Positions 7,937-14,026 of a stretch of DNA of 21,262 nucleotides are shown piece by piece. The stretch's first letter is position 1. Each line of letters starts with the position of its first letter. The notes below the pieces were generated by a model, which was not told the DNA's origin, did not search any database, and saw only the letters and a program-made list of their open reading frames with translations. A program made the translations under genes and the position numbers. Where the stretch lies: assembly GCA_005877965.1 (NCBI GenBank), contig VBNP01000055.1, positions 1-21,262 of the forward strand, given 5' to 3'. Source of the stretch: Gammaproteobacteria bacterium (lineage in GTDB: Bacteria; Pseudomonadota; Gammaproteobacteria; Steroidobacterales; Steroidobacteraceae).

Positions 7937-9376
7937 TTAGCGCTTCATCGCCTCGAAGAAGTCCCCGTTCGACTTGGTGTCCTTCATCTTGTCGAGCAGG
8001 AATTCGATCGCGGCCAGCTCGTCCATGGGGTGCAGGAGCTTGCGCAGGATCCACATCTTGGCGAGCTCGCCCTGGTCGGTGATGAGCTCCTCCTTGCGCG
8101 TGCCGGAGCGGTTGATGTTGACCGCCGGGAATACGCGCTTCTCGGAGATGCGCCGGTCGAGGTGGATTTCGCTGTTGCCGGTGCCCTTGAACTCCTCGTA
8201 GATGACGTCGTCCATCTTCGAACCGGTATCGATGAGCGCCGTGGCGAGGATCGTGAGGCTGCCGCCCTCCTCGATATTGCGCGCCGCGCCGAAGAAACGC
8301 TTCGGACGCTGCAGCGCGTTGGCGTCCACGCCGCCGGTCAGCACCTTGCCGGAGGATGGCACCACCGTGTTGTAAGCGCGCGCGAGCCGGGTGATCGAAT
8401 CGAGCAGGATCACCACGTCCTTCTTGTGCTCCACCAGGCGCTTGGCCTTCTCGATGACCATCTCCGCCACCTGCACGTGCCGGGCGGCGGGCTCATCGAA
8501 AGTGCTCGACACCACCTCGCCCTTCACCGTGCGCTGCATCTCGGTGACTTCCTCCGGCCGCTCGTCGATGAGCAGCACGATGAGGATGACCTCGGGATGG
8601 TTGGAGGTGATGGCGGTGGCGATATTCTGCAGCAGCATCGTCTTGCCGGCCTTCGGCGGGGACACGATCAGGCCGCGCTGGCCCTTGCCAATGGGCGCGA
8701 CCAGGTCGATGGTGCGCGCGGTCAGATCCTCGGTGGAGCCGTTGCCGCGTTCGAGCTTCAGACGCTTGGTCGGATGGAACGGCGTCAGGTTCTCGAACAG
8801 CACCTTGTGGCGCGAGCTGTCGGGCGAATCGTAGTTGATCTCGCCCACCTTCAGCAGCGCGAAATAGCGCTCGCCGTCCTTCGGCGGGCGGATCAGGCCG
8901 GAGATGGTGTCGCCGGTGCGCAGGTTGAAGCGGCGGATCTGGCTGGGACTCACGTAGATGTCGTCGGGACCGGCGAGGTAGGAGCCGTCGGCGGAGCGCA
9001 GGAAGCCGAAGCCGTCCTGCAGGATCTCGAGCACGCCGTCGCCGTAGATGTTCTCGCCGTTGCGCGCGTGCGCCTTCAGGATCGAGAAAATGATGTCCTG
9101 CTTGCGCGACCGGGCGAGGTTCTCGAGCCCCATGGACTCGGCGAGCTTCACCAGCTCATGGATGGGCTTGGACTTGAGCTCCGTCAGGTTCATCGAGCTG
9201 CGCGACTGCGTCAGCTCCGCCGGGCTTATGATTTCGGAGTCGTCGGCCTCGAACACCTCCGGCTCGTGCATCATCTCATCGGGGCGTCCGCCATTATTGC
9301 CGCGGTTGCCGTCACGATTGTGGCGCGGACCCTTGTTGGGCCGGTTGCGGCCCTGATTGCCGAGATAGCCTCTCAC
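7937..9376 (-). CDS. rho: Transcription termination factor Rho with N-terminal extension
   Basis: Hexameric RNA-dependent ATPase that ends transcription. From residue 62 (MNLTELKSKPIHELV) to the end (FFEAMKR) the protein follows E. coli Rho closely: RKQDIIFSIL, the RNA-binding cold-shock domain with DGFGFLRS, DDIYVSPSQIRRFNLRTGD, the Walker A PPKAGKT, LIDERPEEVTEM, Walker B VVILLDSITRLARAYN, the Q-loop region GKVLTGGVDANAL, and RSGTRKEEL. The total is 479 residues against 419 in E. coli; the first 61 are extra, rich in Arg, Gly and Asn, then acidic. The GTG at 9376 overlaps the trxA stop (GTGA). The internal ATG at 9193, matching the E. coli start, has no well placed Shine-Dalgarno, which favours the long form. 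Confidence 0.96.
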   Translation of the reverse strand: MRGYLGNQGRNRPNKGPRHNRDGNRGNNGGRPDEMMHEPEVFEADDSEIISPAELTQSRSSMNLTELKSKPIHELVKLAESMGLENLARSRKQDIIFSILKAHARNGENIYGDGVLEILQDGFGFLRSADGSYLAGPDDIYVSPSQIRRFNLRTGDTISGLIRPPKDGERYFALLKVGEINYDSPDSSRHKVLFENLTPFHPTKRLKLERGNGSTEDLTARTIDLVAPIGKGQRGLIVSPPKAGKTMLLQNIATAITSNHPEVILIVLLIDERPEEVTEMQRTVKGEVVSSTFDEPAARHVQVAEMVIEKAKRLVEHKKDVVILLDSITRLARAYNTVVPSSGKVLTGGVDANALQRPKRFFGAARNIEEGGSLTILATALIDTGSKMDDVIYEEFKGTGNSEIHLDRRISEKRVFPAVNINRSGTRKEELITDQGELAKMWILRKLLHPMDELAAIEFLLDKMKDTKSNGDFFEAMKR

Positions 9377-9702
9377 AGGTTGCTGTCCAGAAATGCCGAA
9401 AGTTGGGATTTGGATACGGCGCCGACCTTCTGCGCCTCGACCGTGCCGTTCTTGAACAGAATCAGCGTCGGGATGCCGCGGATGCCGAATTTGGGCGGCG
9501 TCTGCGGGTTCTCGTCGATGTTGATCTTGGCGACCTTGATGCGATCGTGGTACTCGCTGGCGATCTCATCGAGGATCGGCGCGATCATCTTGCACGGACC
9601 GCACCACTCGGCCCAGAAGTCCAGCAGCACGGGCTTGTCGGACTTCAGGACGTCCTGCGAAAAAGTGGCGTCCGTAGTATGCACAATGTGCGGGCTACTC
9701 AC
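9373..9702 (-). CDS. trxA: Thioredoxin
   Basis: Cytoplasmic disulfide reductase that recycles many enzymes and is reduced by thioredoxin reductase. 109 residues (E. coli 109 with initiator Met). Active site WCGPC at 33-37 in the context LLDFWAEWCGPCKMIAP, the cis-proline at residue 78 in RGIPTLILF, and VAKINIDENPQTPPKFGIRG are all canonical. GTG at 9702 has a good ribosome binding site (GGAGGTT, complement of 9711-9717, eight bases away). The stop TGA shares bases with the rho GTG, so trxA and rho are one transcriptional and probably translationally coupled unit. rhlB diverges on the other side, the arrangement also seen in E. coli. Confidence 0.98.
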   Translation of the reverse strand: MSSPHIVHTTDATFSQDVLKSDKPVLLDFWAEWCGPCKMIAPILDEIASEYHDRIKVAKINIDENPQTPPKFGIRGIPTLILFKNGTVEAQKVGAVSKSQLSAFLDSNL

Positions 9703-9981
9703 GCGGTTTCAACCTCCGTCAATACAGAGCGCAAAAAATCGCTTGGGAATAGGAAATCCGGGAGCGGGTCGGCAACAGGTGCCCGAAAAGCGATGCCAGA
9801 AACACCCGCCAAACGGTTACACTAATAACTCGTGATTGAGTATGGACCTTAAGGGACTTAAGGAAACCGGCTCGGCAGGTGCGGAGCCTGTTGGCCCGCT
9901 GACTGACACACTTTGTAGCGCTTCCGGGCCGCTTTTGCAAGCCTCAGGCGCATGTTTCCGATCACACTCCAGATCTAATTG
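9703..9981. promoter_or_regulatory. Divergent control region between trxA-rho and rhlB
   Basis: A 279-bp gene-free stretch, less GC-rich than its surroundings, that must hold promoters for both directions. I saw only weak sigma-70-like elements: on the minus strand TTGCCG followed 18 bases later by TATTCC, and on the plus strand TTGTAG near 9914. None is convincing enough to annotate separately. It also contains a doubled CTTAAGG motif, listed on its own, and the trxA ribosome binding site. Confidence 0.55.
9847..9863. repeat. Two CTTAAGG palindromic boxes
   Basis: CCTTAAGG (9847-9854) and ACTTAAGG (9856-9863) lie nine bases apart, nearly one helical turn, in the middle of the trxA/rhlB divergent region. 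AT-rich palindromes are scarce in this GC-rich DNA, so the pair resembles a regulator half-site array. No known regulator is assigned. Confidence 0.35.
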
Positions 9982-11355
9982 ATGACTGACTCACATTCTG
10001 GTTCCGTCGCATTCGCCTCGCTGGGCCTGCTGCCTCAGGTCATGGCTGGCATACGGCAGGCGGGCTTTACTCAATGCACGCCCATCCAGGCGCAGACGCT
10101 GCCGATCGCGCTTGCGGGCCGGGACGTCGCCGGCCAGGCGCAAACCGGCACCGGCAAGACGGCCGCGTTCCTCGTCGCGCTGTACCAGACGCTGCTTACC
10201 CGTCCCACCGCGGCGAGTCGCAGCCCCACCTCGATCCGCGCACTCATCGTGGCACCCACCCGCGAGCTCGCGGTGCAGATCCATCGCGATGCGCTCACCC
10301 TCGGCGCCCACACCGGACTGAAGCACTCGGTGGTCTTCGGCGGCATCGACTACGAGAAGCAGCGCCTGGAAGTCAGCCAGGGGTGCGACGTGCTGATCGG
10401 CACGCCGGGGCGGCTGATCGATTACTTCAAGCAGCATGTGTACGAGCTGCGGCACGCACAGGTGCTGGTGCTCGATGAGGCCGACCGCATGTTCGATCTG
10501 GGCTTCATCGCCGACATCCGTTACATCCTGCGCCGCCTGCCGCATCCCGAGCGGCGCCAGTCGATGCTGTTCTCGGCCACGCTCTCGCACCGGGTGCTCG
10601 AGCTCGCCTACGAGCACATGAACAACCCGGAAACCGTGCGCATCGAACCGGACAAGATGACCGTCGATGAGGTGCGCCAGATCATGTACTACCCCTCCAT
10701 GGAGGAGAAGGTGCCGCTGCTCATCGGCCTGCTGCGCCAGAGCGAAGCCCACCGCACCCTGGTGTTCGTGAACACCAAGCGCGTCGCCGAGCGGCTCGAG
10801 AGCACGCTCAAAGCCAACGGCTTCCACGCCCAGGCGCTTTCCGGAGACGTGCCGCAGCACAAGCGCCTGCGCTTCCTGCGCGACTTCCACGAGGGCGCTC
10901 TGGCGGTGCTGATCGCCACCGACGTGGCCTCGCGGGGCCTGCACATCCCGGATGTCAGTCACGTGTTCAACTTCGACCTGCCGCAGGATCCGCCCGACTA
11001 CGTGCACCGCATCGGCCGCACGGCCCGTGCCGGCGCCGAGGGCGATGCCATCAGCTTCGCGTGCGAGGAGTACGCGGTGTCGCTCCCGGACATCGAGAGT
11101 TATGTCGGCCACAAGATCCCCTTCGCCCCGATCGCCCCGGAGCTGCTGGCCACCGGCGTGGTGGCGGGCGCGACGGTGCATTCGCACCGGCCCCACCGTC
11201 CCGGCGACCGCCGTCACGGCGAGCGCCGTCCCGGCGGCGGCTCGCACGGCGGCCCGCGCGGGGGCGGCCCGCGCGGGGGCGGCGCGCGCGGGGGCGGCGC
11301 GCGCGGCCACAAGGGGTCGCCCCCCGGCCGCTCGCAGCGCGGCCGGGGTCGCTGA
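9982..11355 (+). CDS. rhlB: DEAD-box RNA helicase RhlB with RGG tail
   Basis: ATP-dependent RNA helicase; in E. coli RhlB unwinds RNA for the degradosome. All core motifs are present: Q motif ending CTPIQ, Walker A AQTGTGKT (53-60), PTRELAVQI, GTPGRLIDY, DEAD (165-168) in DEADRMFDLGF, SATL, VFVNTKR, ATDVASRGLHIPDVSHVFNF and HRIGRTARAG. The stretch CEEYAVSLPDIESYVGHKIP is the RhlB-type end of the core. The divergent position next to trxA-rho matches E. coli rhlB, which supports the name over RhlE or other paralogues. The product is 457 residues (E. coli 421); the extra length is a C-terminal Arg/Gly-rich tail (from about 400) with tandem RGGG units. The ATG at 9982 has a poor ribosome binding site; a TTG lies directly before it. 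Confidence 0.92.
   Translation: MTDSHSGSVAFASLGLLPQVMAGIRQAGFTQCTPIQAQTLPIALAGRDVAGQAQTGTGKTAAFLVALYQTLLTRPTAASRSPTSIRALIVAPTRELAVQIHRDALTLGAHTGLKHSVVFGGIDYEKQRLEVSQGCDVLIGTPGRLIDYFKQHVYELRHAQVLVLDEADRMFDLGFIADIRYILRRLPHPERRQSMLFSATLSHRVLELAYEHMNNPETVRIEPDKMTVDEVRQIMYYPSMEEKVPLLIGLLRQSEAHRTLVFVNTKRVAERLESTLKANGFHAQALSGDVPQHKRLRFLRDFHEGALAVLIATDVASRGLHIPDVSHVFNFDLPQDPPDYVHRIGRTARAGAEGDAISFACEEYAVSLPDIESYVGHKIPFAPIAPELLATGVVAGATVHSHRPHRPGDRRHGERRPGGGSHGGPRGGGPRGGGARGGGARGHKGSPPGRSQRGRGR
11251..11310 (+). repeat. 15-bp tandem repeat encoding the RhlB RGGG units
   Basis: Two identical 15-mers (11251-11265 and 11266-11280, GGCCCGCGCGGGGGC), a third differing by one base (11281-11295) and a decayed fourth (11296-11310) encode consecutive Gly-Pro/Ala-Arg-Gly-Gly units. 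The near identity at DNA level points to recent slippage and probable length variation between strains. Confidence 0.8.
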
Positions 11356-11365
11356 GGCGACCGAC

Positions 11366-11394
11366 CGGCACGGCTTCGGGCGCGAGGCGTGCCG
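11366..11394 (+). terminator. Stem-loop just after rhlB, without a T-run
   Basis: CGGCACG (11366-11372) pairs with CGTGCCG (11388-11394), and inside this CTTCG (11374-11378) pairs with CGAGG (11383-11387) through one G-U wobble, leaving a single bulged G and a GGCG loop. That is about 12 pairs starting eleven bases after the rhlB stop. No uridine tract follows, so it may protect the mRNA 3' end or act with Rho rather than end transcription alone. Confidence 0.4.
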
Positions 11395-11416
11395 CCGTGG
11401 CACTCGGGGCGCCGCT

Positions 11417-11429
11417 TGAGCTAAGCTCA
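11417..11429. promoter_or_regulatory. Odd palindrome TGAGCTAAGCTCA upstream of the DUF465 gene
   Basis: A 13-base perfect palindrome around a single central A lies 75 bp before the DUF465 start, in the 149-bp gap after rhlB. It has the size of a small dimeric-regulator site. No regulator is identified and chance cannot be excluded. Confidence 0.25.
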
Positions 11430-11504
11430 GCCCTTTGGCGGCCGCCGCCAGCAGCCCCAGGCCGTCCAAAGCCCATTCAGCTTCCGATCGTGGGCCGTTC
11501 CCGT

Positions 11505-11729
11505 ATGGCGGAAATCGAAGACAACGTCGACCGCGAGCTGTTCCGCAACGTGGAGAAACTGCGTCAGCTGCGCATCGAACATCGTGATCTCGATGAGGTC
11601 ATCTCCCGCCTGTCGCTCGATCTGCACGTGGATGAGTTGCAGGTGAAGCGCCTGAAGAAGCGCAAGCTCATGCTCAAGGACCAGATCGCGCGCCTGGAGA
11701 GCGAGCTGATCCCGGATCTCAACGCCTGA
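11505..11729 (+). CDS. DUF465 (YdcH-like) small coiled-coil protein
   Basis: A 74-residue, highly charged and almost entirely helical protein of the DUF465 family, whose function is not established. The C-terminal half HVDELQVKRLKKRKLMLKDQ (41-60) followed by IARLE is the family's conserved basic coiled-coil signature. ATG at 11505 is chosen because the family normally starts shortly before the first helix; an in-frame GTG at 11490 would add five residues. No clear ribosome binding site was seen. Its TGA overlaps the ATG of the mechanosensitive channel gene (TGATG), so the two are probably co-translated. Confidence 0.85.
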   Translation: MAEIEDNVDRELFRNVEKLRQLRIEHRDLDEVISRLSLDLHVDELQVKRLKKRKLMLKDQIARLESELIPDLNA

Positions 11730-13099
11730 TGGATAGCGCCGACACCGCCGTAAGCGCGGTCCTGCTGCGGCTGACATCCCCGCAAGTGCTCGGCGCGGTG
11801 CTCGCGCTGCTGGTCGCGGGCGTGTGCGCGCTGCTGGTTGCCCGGGCGCTGCGCGTGCGACGGGCTCGTGGCGCCACCGCGGCCGTGCAGCACCCGCCAC
11901 ACTGGCTGGACCACACGCTGGAGGGCGCGCTGATCCTGGCGCCGCTGGTGGCGGCGCTCGTCACGCTGCTGGCCGGGCACGCGGCGCTGGCCGCGTTCGC
12001 GACGCCCACGGCCGTCATCGACGGCGCGGTGAGGATCGTGGGCGCGCTGGTGCTGCTGCGCTTCGGCGTCTACCTGCTCGGCCTGATGCTCGGCCCGGAT
12101 TCCTGGCTTGGCACCCGGGAGAACCGCATCACGTTCGTTTTGTGGGTGATCGCGGCGGTGGCGCTGCTCGGCTGGCTGGACGTGCTCGAGGCCGCCCTCA
12201 ACCGCGTCAGTCTGGTTCCGGGACGAACGCAGTTGAGCCTGTGGGGCCTGCTCAAAGGCCTCGTGATAGTCACGGCCTTCCTGGTCATGACGAGCCTGAT
12301 CGCGCGCGCGATCGAGCGCCACGTCATGCAGCTCGATCAGCTGGCCGTGTCGACCCGGGTTGGAGTCTCGAAGTTCGCCTACTTCCTGTTGCTGGGGCTC
12401 GGCATGCTGCTGGGGATCAACGCCGCCGGCGTTGATGTGACCACGCTCAACGTGCTCACCGGCGCCATCGGCCTGGGGTTGGGCTTCGGTCTGCAGGCGG
12501 TCGCGAGCAATTTCGTCAGCGGCTTCGTGCTGTTGATGGACAAGTCCATCAAGCCCGGTGACGTCATCAGCTTCACCTCAACGGCCGGCGCGAGCGCCGG
12601 CAATTTCGGCTGGGTGCAGGAGCTGCGCGGCCGCTACGTGGTGGTGCGGGACCGCGACGGCGTCGACACCCTGGTACCGAACCAGAACCTGATCACGAGC
12701 CCGTTCATCAACTGGAGCTATTCGGATCAGCGCGTACGCCTGAAGCTGCCGGTGAACGTGAGCTACGACGACGATCCGGAGGTCGCGCTCAAGCTCCTCC
12801 TGCAGGCAGCCGAGAATCATCCGCGCATCCTGCACGATCCGCCGCCGGTATCGCGCCTCATCAGCTTCGAGGACAGCGGCATGCGGCTGGAGATCCGCTT
12901 CTGGATCGCCGATCCCGTGAACGGCGTCAACAACGTGCGCTCGGATGTGAACCGCGCGATCTGGCGCATTTTCCGCGCCCACGGCGTGACGATTCCCGTG
13001 CCGCAGCACGAGACGCGCATCCTCCGGTCGCGCCCGCCGCGCGCACTGCCCGGCCCGCTCACGCAAGGACCACCGGGGCTCGACCAGGCCGCCGACTGA
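11729..13099 (+). CDS. MscS-family mechanosensitive ion channel
   Basis: Inner-membrane channel expected to release solutes under osmotic downshock. The 456-residue product has about five N-terminal transmembrane helices (near 18-40, 66-90, 98-121, 133-152, 172-196), then the MscS core: a further helix (214-232), the Gly/Ala-patterned pore helix with GAIGLGLGFGLQ (245-256) and ASNFVSGFVLL (259-269), the beta domain starting KSIKPGDVI and VPNQNLITSPFINWS (316-330), and a C-terminal alpha/beta domain. It is longer than MscS (286) and closer to the YbdG/YnaI-like size class with extra helices. A Pro-rich tail follows residue about 430. Translation starts inside the DUF465 stop codon. The substrate selectivity cannot be told. 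Confidence 0.93.
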   Translation: MDSADTAVSAVLLRLTSPQVLGAVLALLVAGVCALLVARALRVRRARGATAAVQHPPHWLDHTLEGALILAPLVAALVTLLAGHAALAAFATPTAVIDGAVRIVGALVLLRFGVYLLGLMLGPDSWLGTRENRITFVLWVIAAVALLGWLDVLEAALNRVSLVPGRTQLSLWGLLKGLVIVTAFLVMTSLIARAIERHVMQLDQLAVSTRVGVSKFAYFLLLGLGMLLGINAAGVDVTTLNVLTGAIGLGLGFGLQAVASNFVSGFVLLMDKSIKPGDVISFTSTAGASAGNFGWVQELRGRYVVVRDRDGVDTLVPNQNLITSPFINWSYSDQRVRLKLPVNVSYDDDPEVALKLLLQAAENHPRILHDPPPVSRLISFEDSGMRLEIRFWIADPVNGVNNVRSDVNRAIWRIFRAHGVTIPVPQHETRILRSRPPRALPGPLTQGPPGLDQAAD

Positions 13100-13112
13100 G
13101 AACTCTGGCGCC

Positions 13113-13525
13113 GTGTCACTGCGGGTCGCCGCTGGTATCGAGATTCCCGACAGCGAGCTGTCGCTGTCGTTCGTGCGCGCCGGCGGCCCGGGCGGCCAGA
13201 AGCGACCGCGGTGCAGCTGCGCTTTGATCTCGAGCGCAGCGCGGTGCTCACGGACGGTGTCAAGGCGCGCCTCAAGGCCTTGAGCGGGCGGCGGCTCACC
13301 GCGGACGGCTCGATTCTCATCATCGCGCGCAACCACCGCACCCAGGAGCACAACCGCCGCGAGGCCCAGGAGCGGCTCACCGACCTCATCCGCCGCGCGC
13401 TCACCGCCCCCAAAGCGCGCAAGGCCACCCAACCCACGCGCGCCGCGCGCGAGCGCCGCCTCGAGCACAAGACGCGGCTGCGGCGCACCAAGCGCCTGCG
13501 CGCCAGGCCCGCCCTCGACGACTGA
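13113..13525 (+). pseudogene. arfB: Frameshifted arfB (peptidyl-tRNA hydrolase / ribosome rescue factor)
   Basis: ArfB (YaeJ) rescues stalled ribosomes by hydrolysing peptidyl-tRNA with a GGQ motif. Reading from GTG 13113 gives AAGIEIPDSELSLSFVRAGG then PGGQ, the expected N-terminus with GGQ at 13191-13199. The frame then shifts: from 13202 a different frame gives ATAVQLRFDLERS and the rest of the family, including a basic C-terminal tail, ending at TGA 13525. Between them the family has a five-residue NVNK(V/T)-like segment; here only two bases (AA, 13200-13201) remain. A 13-base deletion explains both the lost residues and the shift. The first frame stops at 13283 after 56 codons. The downstream frame alone (from GTG 13211) lacks GGQ and could not be catalytic. 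Confidence 0.8.
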
Positions 13526-13567
13526 AGAGCGGGCGCTCACGCGCCTGTCACGCCAAGGAGTGTCGAC

Positions 13568-14026
13568 ATGTACGCATCCGCCGCGATGGCCATTCTCCAC
13601 CACCTCGCCGCCTTCACGGTGGTCGCGGCGCTGGCGGTGGAAGTCGCCCTGTTCAAGCCGCCGTTGTCGTTGGCTCAGGCGCGACGGCTGCTGCGCACCG
13701 ACTTCTTGTTCGGCGCGTCCGCGACCGTGGTGCTGGTGGTGGGAATGCTGCGCGTCGCTTTCTTCGAGAAGGGACGCGAGTACTACTGGCACGATCTGTA
13801 CTTTCTCATCAAGTTCACCGCGTTCATCGCCGCGGCACTGATCTCGATCTATCCGACCCTGACCTTCCTGTCGTGGAGCAGAGGCCTGAAGGCCGGCATG
13901 GCGCCCGAGGTGCCGGAGGCGCGCACCCGGCGTGTGCGGCTGTGCCTGATGCTCGAGCTCAGCGCGATCATCGTGATTCTCGCGTGTGCGGCGCTGATGG
14001 CGCACGGCTTGGGGTACCTGCGCTAG
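13568..14026 (+). CDS. DUF2214-type four-helix membrane protein
   Basis: A 152-residue integral inner-membrane protein of unknown function; the DUF2214 assignment is from overall pattern and is probable, not certain. Four predicted transmembrane helices lie near 8-28, 46-64, 77-99 and 126-147. Helix 1 carries HHLAAF, and the second loop carries FFEKGREYYWHDLYFLIKF, which looks conserved and could be functional. ATG at 13568 has a good ribosome binding site, AAGGAG (13555-13560), seven bases away. The stop TAG (14024-14026) lies in a CTAG that is also the stop of the opposing RND gene, so the two genes overlap tail to tail by four bases. Confidence 0.75.
   Translation: MYASAAMAILHHLAAFTVVAALAVEVALFKPPLSLAQARRLLRTDFLFGASATVVLVVGMLRVAFFEKGREYYWHDLYFLIKFTAFIAAALISIYPTLTFLSWSRGLKAGMAPEVPEARTRRVRLCLMLELSAIIVILACAALMAHGLGYLR

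Noticed and set aside
7841..9835. 664-codon open frame antisense to rho and trxA
   Set aside because: It is an exact shadow of highly conserved rho and trxA. High GC at third positions keeps antisense frames open; the translation has no domain and is unusually rich in His, Arg and Asp.
13190..13215. Programmed ribosomal frameshift in arfB
   Set aside because: Even with a frameshift the conserved residues after GGQ would be absent, and no slippery heptamer or stimulating structure was seen; deletion is simpler.
13211..13525. Treating the downstream arfB frame as an intact short gene
   Set aside because: It starts inside the conserved domain, lacks the GGQ loop, and the missing N-terminus is present immediately upstream in another frame.
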